Shown piece by piece: positions 24,963 through 34,121 of a DNA stretch of 41,523 nt. This stretch comes from Alphaproteobacteria bacterium UBA830 (GTDB lineage Bacteria; Pseudomonadota; Alphaproteobacteria; MPNO01; UBA830): the NCBI GenBank assembly GCA_905181725.1, contig CAJIYX010000015.1:1-41523 (forward strand), in the 5' to 3' direction. The translations under genes and the position numbers were made by a program. The notes under the pieces are model-generated. The model searched no databases, had not been told where the DNA came from, and saw only the letters and a list, made by a program, of their open reading frames with translations. Each line of letters begins with the position of its first letter. The first letter of the stretch is position 1.

Positions 24963-27019
24963 GCGGCCCTTACCCAGATGGCGGTGTCGTGGAACACGGC
25001 GCCGCCATTGGGTTTTCCGGGATCTGCGCTGACCAGCAGGTTGATGCCCATGCCTTCCTCGAACGCAAGGTTCGGCCAGACACCCTCAACAATTGCCACG
25101 CCCCGGTCCACACCGTCGAATGGCTCGGCATGTACCACCAGGTCGCCGCGGTCATTGCCGATACGCACGCGGTCGCTCTCGACCAGGCCGAGTTCGTCGC
25201 AATCGGACGGGTGCAGCATGATCGTCGGGCGGCTTTCATTGCGGATCGAGGTATCGGTCTCTGTGAAACTGGTGTTGAGATAGTTGCGTGACGGCGCAGT
25301 CACCAGCCGGAACGGCCGGGCCTCGTCTGTGCTGTCGATAATGTCGGCAAAGTCCGGCAGGTCCGGCAGGGCCGCGTGATCCGGGCCCAGTGCGGCCCAG
25401 TCCGCCTTGAACCGGAACCTGCCGTCCGGCTGCGGAAAACCGTTCAGGAAATGCGTATCTTCAAAGGACGGACTAAAATCGATAAGGCGTTTTTCCTTCA
25501 GCTCATCGGCCGTCCCCAGCCCGTTGGTCTGAAGGATCTCATCGATCACTTCCAACGCCGTCATATCGAAAGCCCGGTGATCCGCACCGAGCCGCTTGGC
25601 CAGCGCACCGATCATCTCGTGATTGCTGCGCGTATCGCCAATCGGGTCGATGATCTTCGGTCCGAGCTGCAGGTATGGCTGACCGTAGGATGTGTAAAAA
25701 TCGTCGTGTTCGAGAAACGTGGTCGCCGGCAGGACGATATCGGCAAGCCGCGCGGTATCGGTCATGAATTGTTCGTGCACACACAGGAACATCTCATCTT
25801 TCATCAGCCCCTGGCGCACAAGCCCAGATTCCGGTGCAACCACCGCCGGGTTGGAGCTTTGCACCAGCATCGCCGTAACCGGCGGGCCGCCATTCAGCGG
25901 TTCCGGGTCATCCATCAGGATCGGGCCAAGCCGCGACATATCGAGCCGACGCACGTCCGGATCGTCGATACCGGTCACCAGCGACGAATTGACATCGAAG
26001 TTCTGGCCGATGGATCCGTACAGCCCGGCACCACGGTGTTTCCATGCGCCACGCACCGCCGGCAGGCAGCTTACCGCGTGCAGGCTGGACGAGCCGTTGC
26101 GTGACCGCGAAAAGCCATAACCGAGCCGGATGATGGCGCGGTCCGTCGTGCCGTAATCCTTCGCCAGCGCCTCGATCTCTGCCGCCGGGATGCCGGTAAT
26201 TTCGGCCGCCCAGTCAGGGCCGCGCGATTGCAGATGCGTCTCCAGCAGATCGGCATCGTTGGTGAATTCGGCCATGTAGTCGCGGTCGGCATGACCGTCG
26301 CGGAACAGCACATGCATCAAAGCACAGGCAAGCGCCGAATCCGTGCCCGGCTTGGGCCGGAGATGAACGTCCGCCTGTCGCGCCGTCGGCGTGCGATAGG
26401 GGTCGATGACGACAAGCTTCGCGCCCCGCTCTTTGCGCGCGCGGGCAATGTGGGTCATCAAATTGACCTGGGTGTGGACCGGGTTGGAACCCCAGACGAC
26501 GATCAAATCCGCCTCGGCGAATTCCCGCGGATCGCAGCCGCGCTGGGCGCCGACGCCCGCCGTCATCCCGGACAGCATGATCGACGAACAGATCGTGTTG
26601 TGCTGGCGCGAATAGCCCATGGCGTTGCGCAGGCCCTGAATGCCGTCGCGCTGCACCTTGCCCATGGTGCCCGCATAGTTATACAGCCAGACCGTTTCGG
26701 GCCCATGTTTCTGTGCGGCGGCGATAAATTTTTCGGCGACGATATCGAGCGCATCATCCCACGAGATCGGCTCAAAATCGGCCATTGTTGACGTCGCGGA
26801 TTTGAGCCCTCTACGGCGCAGCGGCTGCGTCAGCCGGTCCGGATGATGCACCCGCTCGGCGTAGCGCGCGACCTTCGCGCAGACCACACCCGCCGTATAG
26901 GTATTCGCGTCGGAGCCATGCACCCGGCCAATCTTCTGCGCCGATTCAAGCTCGATATCCAGGGTACAGGCGCTCGCGCAGTCATGCGGGCAAACGGAAT
27001 AGGCGACATCAAGGGGCAT
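24959..27019 (-). CDS. Molybdopterin-dependent oxidoreductase (DMSO reductase superfamily)
   Basis: This 686-residue protein has an N-terminal 4Fe-4S site with Cys10, Cys14, Cys18 and Cys47 (VCPHDCASAC and GVVCAK), then the bis-MGD fold: NTICSSIMLSGMTAGVGAQ, VVWGSNPVHTQVNLM, the VVIDPYRTPTARQADV block and a C-terminal RIGNDRGDLVVHAEPF cap. There is no Tat signal, so it should act in the cytoplasm. No iron-sulfur or membrane partner subunit is adjacent. The reaction is not readable; relatives include acetylene-hydratase-like and thiosulfate/polysulfide-reductase-like enzymes. Its promoter region holds a near-perfect tandem 17-bp repeat. Confidence 0.9.
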   Translation of the reverse strand: MPLDVAYSVCPHDCASACTLDIELESAQKIGRVHGSDANTYTAGVVCAKVARYAERVHHPDRLTQPLRRRGLKSATSTMADFEPISWDDALDIVAEKFIAAAQKHGPETVWLYNYAGTMGKVQRDGIQGLRNAMGYSRQHNTICSSIMLSGMTAGVGAQRGCDPREFAEADLIVVWGSNPVHTQVNLMTHIARARKERGAKLVVIDPYRTPTARQADVHLRPKPGTDSALACALMHVLFRDGHADRDYMAEFTNDADLLETHLQSRGPDWAAEITGIPAAEIEALAKDYGTTDRAIIRLGYGFSRSRNGSSSLHAVSCLPAVRGAWKHRGAGLYGSIGQNFDVNSSLVTGIDDPDVRRLDMSRLGPILMDDPEPLNGGPPVTAMLVQSSNPAVVAPESGLVRQGLMKDEMFLCVHEQFMTDTARLADIVLPATTFLEHDDFYTSYGQPYLQLGPKIIDPIGDTRSNHEMIGALAKRLGADHRAFDMTALEVIDEILQTNGLGTADELKEKRLIDFSPSFEDTHFLNGFPQPDGRFRFKADWAALGPDHAALPDLPDFADIIDSTDEARPFRLVTAPSRNYLNTSFTETDTSIRNESRPTIMLHPSDCDELGLVESDRVRIGNDRGDLVVHAEPFDGVDRGVAIVEGVWPNLAFEEGMGINLLVSADPGKPNGGAVFHDTAIWVRAA

Positions 27020-27035
27020 TTGGCGCGGTCCTTAT

Positions 27036-27069
27036 GAACTGGAGGCCAGAGTGAACTGGAGGCCGGAGT
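27036..27069. repeat. Two tandem 17-bp repeats upstream of the molybdopterin oxidoreductase
   Basis: GAACTGGAGGCCAGAGT is followed at once by GAACTGGAGGCCGGAGT, differing at one base. They begin 16 bp before the start codon at 27019 and so lie where a ribosome-binding or regulatory site would be. Nothing else is evident in the 252-bp gap to 27272. Confidence 0.6.
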
Positions 27070-27271
27070 ATATGACCATATGACAGTCCATTGAAGCGCC
27101 GCATTTTGCATAACACCTTTGCCGGCATTATTCCTATTTGTGGATCGTCCCGCCTTCGACAAAAGCGTGAAAGACGAAAGCAAATGTCAGATCGCGGATC
27201 TCTTCCTTCATCCCCTGAAAGGACTTGCGCTGGACGACAATATCCCCGACAGCGCAACCTACGCCGATATC

Positions 27272-28150
27272 CTACGTATCGAGCGCCGAGTTCAGGCCCT
27301 TGCTCCAGGTCAGGATGAGATCGCCGGCGACGATTTTGCCGGCTTTCTTGAGCTTCTTCAGCGACCAGGCCTGATCACCGACCTTCACCACGTAGGCCAG
27401 CGGCGCGATCCCTTTCGGCATTTCGCCGCGATACAGGAATGGACGCGATGAGCTGTCATACCCGAGATAGGGATTGTTGCCATAGGGTCGGAAATTGGGA
27501 TTTTTGGGCACCGGCATCTTGCCGTCGGGATAGCGGGCGCGGAATTTTGCGAGCGATTCCAGCCGTGCCGGTAACATCGTCAGCATCTTGCCGTTCATCT
27601 CACCGACGGTACCAGTGCCGGTAAACTGCTGCCACCAGCTTTCCGTCTGGCGGTCATACATCACCATGTCCGATTTCCGCAGCTTGCCGGTGGTCCCGAA
27701 ATCGAGAATTCTCTCACCGAGCCGACAGTCGAATACGATCGACGAATTACACAGCGGGCAATACGTGACGGACACGGGAATCCCGCCGACAGTGTCGTTC
27801 ACGATTTCATGCCACATCAGCACCCGCAGCGGGTAAGCGCGGTCATCGCCTTTGTGGACGAAGGTAGTCACCGGCTCGGTTTCGGCGGCGTCTTTGTATT
27901 TTGCCTGCGGCACGCAGCTTGGCTTGTCGATGGACGGAATGCCGTCCTTCGGTGGACCGCCGGAGATGATTTCGCCGAATTCGATCGATTTCTTCGAAAA
28001 ATCAGTGACGCGCCACGACAGCTTCCAGAGGACCGGATTGGCCGTGGCAAGCATCGTGCCTCCGATGAGTATCGCCAGCGCCAGGCTGGAGACCAGCAAC
28101 ATGCGCAGATATATCGGATCGGTCCGAAGGGCCGAGGTATCAGGTTTCAT
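27272..28150 (-). CDS. DUF3179 domain protein, membrane-anchored
   Basis: This 292-residue protein has one N-terminal hydrophobic helix (MLLVSSLALAILIGGTMLA) followed by a soluble DUF3179 domain. Signs of the domain are IPSIDKPSCV, LRVLMWHEIVNDTVGGIPVS, TYCPLCNSSIVFDC, DFGTTGKLRKSDMVMYDRQT, SWWQQFTGTGT and YGNNPYLGYDSS. DUF3179 is of unknown function. Cys-x-x-Cys near the middle may bind metal or act in redox. The anchored, periplasm-facing layout is an inference from the single helix. Confidence 0.9.
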   Translation of the reverse strand: MKPDTSALRTDPIYLRMLLVSSLALAILIGGTMLATANPVLWKLSWRVTDFSKKSIEFGEIISGGPPKDGIPSIDKPSCVPQAKYKDAAETEPVTTFVHKGDDRAYPLRVLMWHEIVNDTVGGIPVSVTYCPLCNSSIVFDCRLGERILDFGTTGKLRKSDMVMYDRQTESWWQQFTGTGTVGEMNGKMLTMLPARLESLAKFRARYPDGKMPVPKNPNFRPYGNNPYLGYDSSSRPFLYRGEMPKGIAPLAYVVKVGDQAWSLKKLKKAGKIVAGDLILTWSKGLNSALDT

Positions 28151-28264
28151 GGCAGCATTCCCCAGTTATGTCCGGGATGACGCCAGCTTAAGGCGTCGCT
28201 GACAACGAATTTGTCTTCACGGTCGGGTAAACCCGCCGCCATTTTGGCGGAATGAACCTGCGCG

Positions 28265-29248
28265 TCAGTCTATTGTAACCCGCTCCCCGGTCTCGGCCGA
28301 CGTGATGACAGCCTCAAGTACCGCGGTCGCATGCAGTATCTGGTCCGGCCTCGCGGGGAATGGCGCGCCACCTTCGCAATCGGCGGCAAATGCCTCCATT
28401 TGCGCCTTGATCGTCGGCATGCCGGGATAGGGATAGCCGTCCCAGGAATCGCTGACGAAAGTGCCGTCGGTCAATTGCGCCGTGAACTCGTCATGGGCGA
28501 AAATATTACCCCAGCCCTTGGTACCGAACGCGCGGACCTGCCAAAGGGTGCCGGTTGCCGCCACGGAACCGAGATAGCCCGACTGGCCGTTTTCGAAATC
28601 CATCAGAATCGTCGTGGAATCATCGATATCGTATGGCATGGTGATCCTGCGGCTGACCGCCTGCAGACTTTTTACCCGGCCGAACAGATTGATGTACATA
28701 TCGATGGCATGGATACCGAGCGAAGTCATGCCGCCCGCCGGGCTCTCGGCGCGGCTTTCACGCCATTCGCCCGCATATCCCGCCATGTTGGCCGAGAAAT
28801 TGCCCTCGATCTGGATCATATCGCCCAGTTCGCCGTTATCGATCATCGCTTTGAGCTTCATCGCGTTCGGCGAAAACCGGCGGTTATGTCCGATGGCGAC
28901 CTTCAGTCCCTTCGCCGCCAGCGCATCAAGCGCGGTGCGCGCATCCGCTGCATTCAGACAGAATGGCTTTTCGCAAAACACGTGCTTGCCCGCATCGGCG
29001 GCCGCCATGATCTGGCCAAAATGCACGCTATGCGGCGACGCCAACACGACGGCATCGACATTGTCGTCCGCCAGCACATCCTCATACGACGAATGAAGCT
29101 TTATGCCTTTCTCCGCTGCATAGTCCACGACCTTCGACGGTGTGCGGGTACTCCCGGCCACGAATGTGATTGTCTCACTGTCACCGGCAACCGAATTGAC
29201 CAGCGTCTGTCCCCACCGGCCCATGCCGACGATTGCTGTATTGATCAT
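28265..29248 (-). CDS. Gfo/Idh/MocA-family oxidoreductase
   Basis: This 327-residue enzyme has the Rossmann lead AIVGMGRWGQTLVNSV with a VLASPHSVHFGQI block, EKPF motif in HVFCEKPFCLN, and C-terminal alpha/beta fold with GGMTSLGIHAIDMYINLFG, the usual active-site His region. It is an NAD(P)-dependent dehydrogenase, likely acting on a cyclic polyol, amino sugar or a similar substrate. Its ATG directly follows the stop of the aldehyde dehydrogenase gene (TAGATG), so both belong to one transcript. Confidence 0.92.
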   Translation of the reverse strand: MINTAIVGMGRWGQTLVNSVAGDSETITFVAGSTRTPSKVVDYAAEKGIKLHSSYEDVLADDNVDAVVLASPHSVHFGQIMAAADAGKHVFCEKPFCLNAADARTALDALAAKGLKVAIGHNRRFSPNAMKLKAMIDNGELGDMIQIEGNFSANMAGYAGEWRESRAESPAGGMTSLGIHAIDMYINLFGRVKSLQAVSRRITMPYDIDDSTTILMDFENGQSGYLGSVAATGTLWQVRAFGTKGWGNIFAHDEFTAQLTDGTFVSDSWDGYPYPGMPTIKAQMEAFAADCEGGAPFPARPDQILHATAVLEAVITSAETGERVTID

Positions 29249-30775
29249 CTATTCGGCCGCATCCGTTTTTTCCTGGGGAACCAGCATGTCGAACCAGGGC
29301 TTGTTCTCCCGCGTCTTGGCGTCATCGACATGCAGAGCCTTCACCTCGGTATATTCGTTCATGCCCTCTTCGCCGAATTCGCGACCGATACCGGACTGCT
29401 TGTAACCCCCGAACGGCATTTGCTCGGATAGCAGGTGCCAGTCATTGATCCAGACCGTACCGGTCCGCATGCCGCCGGCCACTGCCCGGGCACGGTCGAT
29501 ATCTTCCGACCACACACCGCCGCCAAGACCGAAGATGGAATCGTTGGCGATCTTCACGGCCTCTTCCTCGGTGTCATATTTCATCACACAGAGGACCGGC
29601 CCGAAGATTTCCTCCTGGGCAATAGTCATGTCATTGGTGACATTCGTGAACACGGTCGGCTGGATGAAATAGCCGTTGGCTAGTTCGCCTTCTGTGGCGC
29701 GCTCGCCGCCACAGACGAGCGTCGCGCCCTCGGCCTTACCCTTCTCGATATAGTCAAGCACGGTCTTCATGTGGCCTTCTGACATCACCGGGCCGACCTT
29801 GGTCGCCAGGTCCAGCGGATCGCCCATCGGCATCGCATTCAGCTTCACCACCATCTTCTCGACGAAATCATCGTGCTGGTCTGCCGGCAGCAGCAGCCTT
29901 GTGCCGGATTCGCAGACCTGCCCCTGATGATAGAACGCCGCGAAGATAGAGCCGTCGATGGCGATATCCCAGTTCGCGTCATGCAGGACGATATTGGCCG
30001 ATTTACCGCCGCATTCGAGGGTTACCTTTTTAAGTGTGCCAGCGGCTTTGATCATGATGTCCTTCCCGACCTCGGTCGAACCGGTAAACGCGATCTTGTC
30101 AACATCGGGGCTGGTCGTCAGCACTTCACCGATCAGCCCGCCCGGGCCGGTGATCACGTTCACCACGCCGGGCGGGAAACCGCATTCATCGACAATACGC
30201 GCGAGTTCCATCGCCGAGAGCGGCGTATCGGAAGCAGGCTTCAGAATGATTGTGTTGCCGGTACCAAGCGCCGGGCCCAGCTTCCAGACCGCCATCATCA
30301 GCGGGAAATTCCACGGGATGATCGACGCACAGACGCCCATCGGCTCGCGGATCGTATAATTGTACGACCGGCCCGGGCGCGACATGCCCTCGATTTCCTT
30401 GGGCTCGGAATTAAACTTCTTCGCCATAGTGCCGAAATAGTTCATCTGACGCTGACCGAGGAAGGCATCAGCGCCGGTCTTGGCGATCGTGCCCCCCGAA
30501 TCCAAAGATTCGAGCCGCGCCAAATCCTTCATCCGCTCTTTCATCTTGGCGGAAAGAAGACAGATGATCTCACTGCGTTCCTCGCCCGACATCCGCGGCC
30601 ACGACCCGTTATCAAAGGCATCGCGCGCCGCAGCAATCGCCGCCTCTGCGTCAGACACGCTGGCAACCGGAATATTGGCGATCGGCTTTCCGTTATAGGG
30701 ATTATGGGTTGGCCTGGTAACACCGCCTTCTGCATCCACGAATTTCCCGCCGATATAGAGCTGATATGTATCCAT
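29249..30775 (-). CDS. NAD(P)-dependent aldehyde dehydrogenase
   Basis: This 508-residue enzyme has a complete ALDH active site: catalytic Cys288 in QGQVCESG, general base Glu254 in LECGGKSAN, and the oxyanion Asn in PWNFPLMMAV (about residue 156). The GSTEVG block marks the NAD-binding loop. It oxidises an aldehyde to its acid; betaine- or semialdehyde-type enzymes are close. It is the first gene of a minus-strand pair with the Gfo/Idh dehydrogenase, whose product or substrate may be connected. It looks intact. Confidence 0.93.
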   Translation of the reverse strand: MDTYQLYIGGKFVDAEGGVTRPTHNPYNGKPIANIPVASVSDAEAAIAAARDAFDNGSWPRMSGEERSEIICLLSAKMKERMKDLARLESLDSGGTIAKTGADAFLGQRQMNYFGTMAKKFNSEPKEIEGMSRPGRSYNYTIREPMGVCASIIPWNFPLMMAVWKLGPALGTGNTIILKPASDTPLSAMELARIVDECGFPPGVVNVITGPGGLIGEVLTTSPDVDKIAFTGSTEVGKDIMIKAAGTLKKVTLECGGKSANIVLHDANWDIAIDGSIFAAFYHQGQVCESGTRLLLPADQHDDFVEKMVVKLNAMPMGDPLDLATKVGPVMSEGHMKTVLDYIEKGKAEGATLVCGGERATEGELANGYFIQPTVFTNVTNDMTIAQEEIFGPVLCVMKYDTEEEAVKIANDSIFGLGGGVWSEDIDRARAVAGGMRTGTVWINDWHLLSEQMPFGGYKQSGIGREFGEEGMNEYTEVKALHVDDAKTRENKPWFDMLVPQEKTDAAE

Positions 30776-30979
30776 GTCCCGTTTCCTCCGTTTGCCATCA
30801 AATAGCTGAATCTGTTGCGCGGAACTTATCTCAGGGGCCGGGGACCGTCCACACTAACGCTGCCCAGATGCCGCAAAATTGACATACCGGCAGGTTGAAG
30901 AAGTTTTAGCCCGAATCGGCATTCGCGCCAGGCTGCGTCTGTTTAGTAGTCAGAGATCAAGAAAAGTAGAGGACAACGC

Positions 30980-31340
30980 AAAAAACCAGTCGCAGAATTT
31001 ATAGGTACTTTTACGTTGGTGCTGTTCGGCTGCGGTGCAGCAGTTATCGCCGGCATGCATCTTCCTGGTCCCTATCCCCGGCGTCACGTAGGAAGGTGCG
31101 CCGACACATATGGCAGGTATCACCATCGGGCTGACAGTCGTGGTCATCCGCATTGTCGGCATCAATGTCACCGGTGTGTCGGTCAACCCGGCGCGGTCCA
31201 TCGGGCTAGCCATTGTCGGCATGAGCACCAACGCTAACGCAGTCTCGCTGCTTTCACTGTTTATCGTCGCACCGTTAATTGGCGCCGCCGTCGCCGGCCT
31301 TATGTTCCAGTCCGGCCTGCTTGCCGCGAAAAGTGAGTAA
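30980..31340 (+). pseudogene. aqpZ: Aquaporin (AqpZ-like) relic with large internal deletion
   Basis: The 5' part reads KKPVAEFIGTFTLVLFGCGA and AVIAGM, the usual first helix of AqpZ. After about 15 unrelated codons the frame changes and from about 31110 reads AGITIGLTVVVI, GINVTGVSVNPARS and LFIVAPLIGAAVAGLM, the last two helices with the second NPA motif, then stops at 31340. Helices 2 to 4 and the first NPA motif are gone (about 110-130 residues), and no ATG is present at the start. It is a real relic, not a single read error. A terminator follows. Confidence 0.85.
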
Positions 31341-31347
31341 CATTACG

Positions 31348-31379
31348 AACCCGGGCCGTCTCAAAACGACCCGGGTTTT
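31348..31379 (+). terminator. Terminator after the aquaporin relic
   Basis: AACCCGGG (31348-31355) pairs with CCCGGGTT (31370-31377), extending to 12 bp with one mismatch, followed by TTTTC on the plus strand. It sits between the relic and the convergent hydroxy-acid oxidase stop. Confidence 0.75.
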
Positions 31380-32636
31380 CTATCGCCCGTCGAATTCGGC
31401 TGCCGCATACGCCCCAGGATGCCGCACCACTACCGAGCGCAGCTCCTTCACATTCCGGCAGCCGAGTTGGCCCAGCGTCGCACTGACATCGTCGATCAGT
31501 ACGTTGATCAGGTGTTCGGGGCCTATTGCACCCAACGCACCGAGGCTCCACAGGAAGGCCTTGCCAACGAACGCTGCATCCGCCCCCAGAGCGACGGCGC
31601 GGGCAGCATCGACGCCGGAGCGCACACCACTGTCATAGACCAGCTCCGCCTTGCCGCCGACTTCGGCGGCGATTGCCGGCAGCACGTCGATCGGTGCCGG
31701 CAGCGCATCGATCTGGCGGCCGCCATGATTGGTGACGAATAGGCCGTCGATACCCAGTTCCACCGCACGCGCAGCATCTTCGGGATGCATCACACCTTTA
31801 AGCATCAGCGGCTTTTTCCACTTGTCGCGGTAGTGCGCGATCTCGTCCCACGTGAACGCGCCGCCGCTTTCACGCCGGATAAACGCCGCCCCCTCGGCAA
31901 GACTGATACCGGGCTTCACATAAGGTGCCAGCGATGTAAATTTCGGTATGCCGTTGCGCATCAACGACCGCATCCAGCACGGCGACCGCATCGCATCCAG
32001 CCGCAGACGCATCGTCAGCTTGAACGGGTTCATGATCCCGCTTTTGACCTCGCGCGGACGCGTCGTGCGGGTCGGCGTGTCGATGGTCAGCACCAGAACA
32101 TTGACGTTCGCAGCCTCAGCCCGGCGCACCAGGTCGAACCCGATCTTGTGATCGTTATTCGCGAACCGATAAAGCTGGAGCCACAGCACATCCGGCGCCA
32201 GTTCCGCCGCTTTTTCGATATCGAGCCCGGACAGCAGCCCCAACGTGTAGGGAACGTTAGCCGCCTGGGCTGCTTTTGCCAGATAGGTTTCTGCGCCCGG
32301 AAACGTGGTCCCCGGCCCGCCGATAGGCGCAATCCCGATTGGCGCGGCATAGGTTTTGCCGAACAGCGTCGTCTCCGCGGGAGGCGGCGCGATGACCCTG
32401 CCATAGCGCGGCACCATCTCCACCGCATCAAGTGCTGCCCAGTTCCGCGCAATTCCCGTATCCGTTCCTGCCCCACCATCGGAGTATTCGAAGGCAAAAT
32501 TCGGCAGGCGTTTGCGCGCCCGTTCCCGCAGGTCAAAGGCGGTCGGAAACCGGCGTTTCAGGGCCAACTGCTCTGGCGTTAGCGGAGGGCGGGTTACCAA
32601 TTTTGTCTGCGGCGGGATGGAAGACGTATCGGGCAT
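31380..32636 (-). CDS. FMN-dependent alpha-hydroxy-acid oxidase/dehydrogenase
   Basis: This 418-residue protein is of the glycolate oxidase/L-lactate dehydrogenase family: PIGIAPIGGPG near residue 97, KPLMLKGVMHPEDA with the conserved Lys, FVTNHGGRQIDALPAPID carrying the catalytic His and Arg, and the FMN phosphate loop DSGVRSGVDAARAVALGADAAFVG split over the C-terminus. It oxidises a 2-hydroxy acid (lactate, glycolate, mandelate or similar) to the 2-oxo acid. Its ATG 32636 is divergent from the winged-helix regulator. Confidence 0.93.
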   Translation of the reverse strand: MPDTSSIPPQTKLVTRPPLTPEQLALKRRFPTAFDLRERARKRLPNFAFEYSDGGAGTDTGIARNWAALDAVEMVPRYGRVIAPPPAETTLFGKTYAAPIGIAPIGGPGTTFPGAETYLAKAAQAANVPYTLGLLSGLDIEKAAELAPDVLWLQLYRFANNDHKIGFDLVRRAEAANVNVLVLTIDTPTRTTRPREVKSGIMNPFKLTMRLRLDAMRSPCWMRSLMRNGIPKFTSLAPYVKPGISLAEGAAFIRRESGGAFTWDEIAHYRDKWKKPLMLKGVMHPEDAARAVELGIDGLFVTNHGGRQIDALPAPIDVLPAIAAEVGGKAELVYDSGVRSGVDAARAVALGADAAFVGKAFLWSLGALGAIGPEHLINVLIDDVSATLGQLGCRNVKELRSVVVRHPGAYAAAEFDGR

Positions 32637-32748
32637 TCGAGAATTCCTTCGTACGGACGCGAAGATGAGAAGTGCAGAGATGATAGCCCGCCGAATGCGG
32701 ACCCTCCATAATACCGTGACATTTCACCATCACAACCGAGGCGACCAC

Positions 32749-33126
32749 ATGCTCGACCCCGCCGATACAGAAGACGAACGCCGTCACTTCTTCCGCTACA
32801 TCACCCCTATCTTCCAGATGGAACGCGAACTGGGCGGCACCATGTTCGACGCCATCATCCTGCGTGCCGCCGCGATCGGGCGGCTTGAAGAGCACCTAAT
32901 GAGCGTTTCGTCCCTCGCGGACTATGTCAGTCCGCAGCGCCAGATGGTCAGTCGCCGTGTTCACCAGCTCGCCAGGGTCGGCATGCTGACGACGCGACGC
33001 GAGGGTAACCGCACGATTGTCGACACGACCGAAAAAGCCCGGCGCCGAAATGCGAAATTCGTAAACGACGCGATTGCCGAAACCGTCGAATTCGTCCACG
33101 GCCTCGATATGAACCGCCCAAAATGA
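32749..33126 (+). CDS. MarR-like winged-helix transcriptional regulator
   Basis: This 125-residue protein has an N-terminal helix (RRHFFRYITPIFQMERELGG), an HTH in LMSVSSLADYVSPQRQMVSR and a wing in RVGMLTTRREGNRTIVDTT. It is a small MarR/winged-helix-type protein. I use ATG 32749 because GAGG lies 7 bases upstream; longer in-frame starts run back into the convergent gene's promoter. It is divergent from the hydroxy-acid oxidase and 122 bp before the CoA-pathway operon, so either may be its target. Confidence 0.7.
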   Translation: MLDPADTEDERRHFFRYITPIFQMERELGGTMFDAIILRAAAIGRLEEHLMSVSSLADYVSPQRQMVSRRVHQLARVGMLTTRREGNRTIVDTTEKARRRNAKFVNDAIAETVEFVHGLDMNRPK

Positions 33127-33248
33127 GCAGTCAGGGCATGGACATGTCCGCGCGTTCGTAATCTACTTATCCTAACAATCGGACAATCCGGTGATCTAGG
33201 GAAGAAACCAGCCGGTCTGCCGGCAGGCAAAAGTCAAAAGGAAAATCA

Positions 33249-34094
33249 ATGGCGCGCAAGCTGAAATCTTTCAGCCGTCCCAAGGGCGGTACTCTGAAAA
33301 AATCATACGACATGATCATCGCGAAGCGGCGGAAAGGCGCACTGGAAATTCAGTTCAACCGGCCCGACCGTCTGAATACGATCAACGAGGAAATGGCCGA
33401 AGACATCATGCACGCGATGGACGCGGTCGAGCTTGACCGCAATATCATCGCCGTCGTGCTGTCGGGCGACGCGCGCGCATTCTGCGCCGGCGCTGATCTC
33501 GGCGGCTTCCAGGACCTGCCCGATGACCGCTATGACAATTACCGCGCGCGCTACAACCAGCGCAAGAACCGGCTGCTCTATCGGTTCCTGATGAACTACA
33601 CCAAGCCGGTGATCTCGGCGGTCGAGGGCTATTGCCTCGGCGGCGGGTTCGAGATGGCGATGATGGGCGATTTTATCGTCGCCAGCGAGACCGCGAGTTT
33701 CGGCCTGCCCGAAGGAAAGCATAGTCTGATCCCCGGGGCCGGCGGCACGCAGAACCTGCCACGCCTGATCGGCGCCCCACTCGCCAAAGAGCTGATGTGG
33801 ACCGGCCGGCGCATCTCCGGCGCGGAAGCCAAGGAACATCGGATTGTCAATCATGTCGTCGAAAAAGGCAAAGCATTGTCAAAGGTGCGTACCATCATCG
33901 AGGAGATGAAGGGCGTCGGCCCGCTATCGCAGATGATGACCAAACAATCGATCGACCGCGGCACGGATATGTCGCTTCAGCAGGGGTTCATGCAGGAAGC
34001 CGACCTTGCCTATATGCTGACCTGGTCGGATGACCGGGCAGAAGGGCTGAAAGCATTTTCGGAGCGCCGCAAACCCGATTTCAAGGGTCAGTAA
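33249..34094 (+). CDS. Enoyl-CoA hydratase/isomerase (crotonase family)
   Basis: This 281-residue protein has the crotonase signature [14 protein letters not shown], oxyanion loop in [10 protein letters not shown] and [12 protein letters not shown]. Both hydratase glutamates seem present: Glu135 (GGGFEMA) and Glu155 (FGLPEGKH). So a true enoyl-CoA hydratase is likely. AAAGGAAAATCA precedes ATG 33249. It opens a six-gene plus-strand operon ending in UbiD, and probably hydrates the unsaturated acyl-CoA made by the operon's dehydrogenase. Confidence 0.92.
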   Translation: MARKLKSFSRPKGGTLKKSYDMIIAKRRKGALEIQFNRPDRLNTINEEMAEDIMHAMDAVELDRNIIAVVLSGDARAFCAGADLGGFQDLPDDRYDNYRARYNQRKNRLLYRFLMNYTKPVISAVEGYCLGGGFEMAMMGDFIVASETASFGLPEGKHSLIPGAGGTQNLPRLIGAPLAKELMWTGRRISGAEAKEHRIVNHVVEKGKALSKVRTIIEEMKGVGPLSQMMTKQSIDRGTDMSLQQGFMQEADLAYMLTWSDDRAEGLKAFSERRKPDFKGQ

Positions 34095-34121
34095 GAACAA
34101 CACTCAAGAAGGAGCGCCATT

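Noticed and set aside
27119-27451. Plus-strand frame of 110 codons in the 27020-27271 gap
   Set aside because: It crosses into the DUF3179 coding region in antisense and shows no family features.
28331-29431. Long plus-strand frame (366 codons) opposite Gfo/Idh and the end of ALDH
   Set aside because: It is antisense to two motif-complete enzymes and has no family features.
29873-30805. Plus-strand frame of 310 codons opposite the aldehyde dehydrogenase
   Set aside because: It is antisense to an intact ALDH with catalytic Cys and Glu, so a shadow frame.
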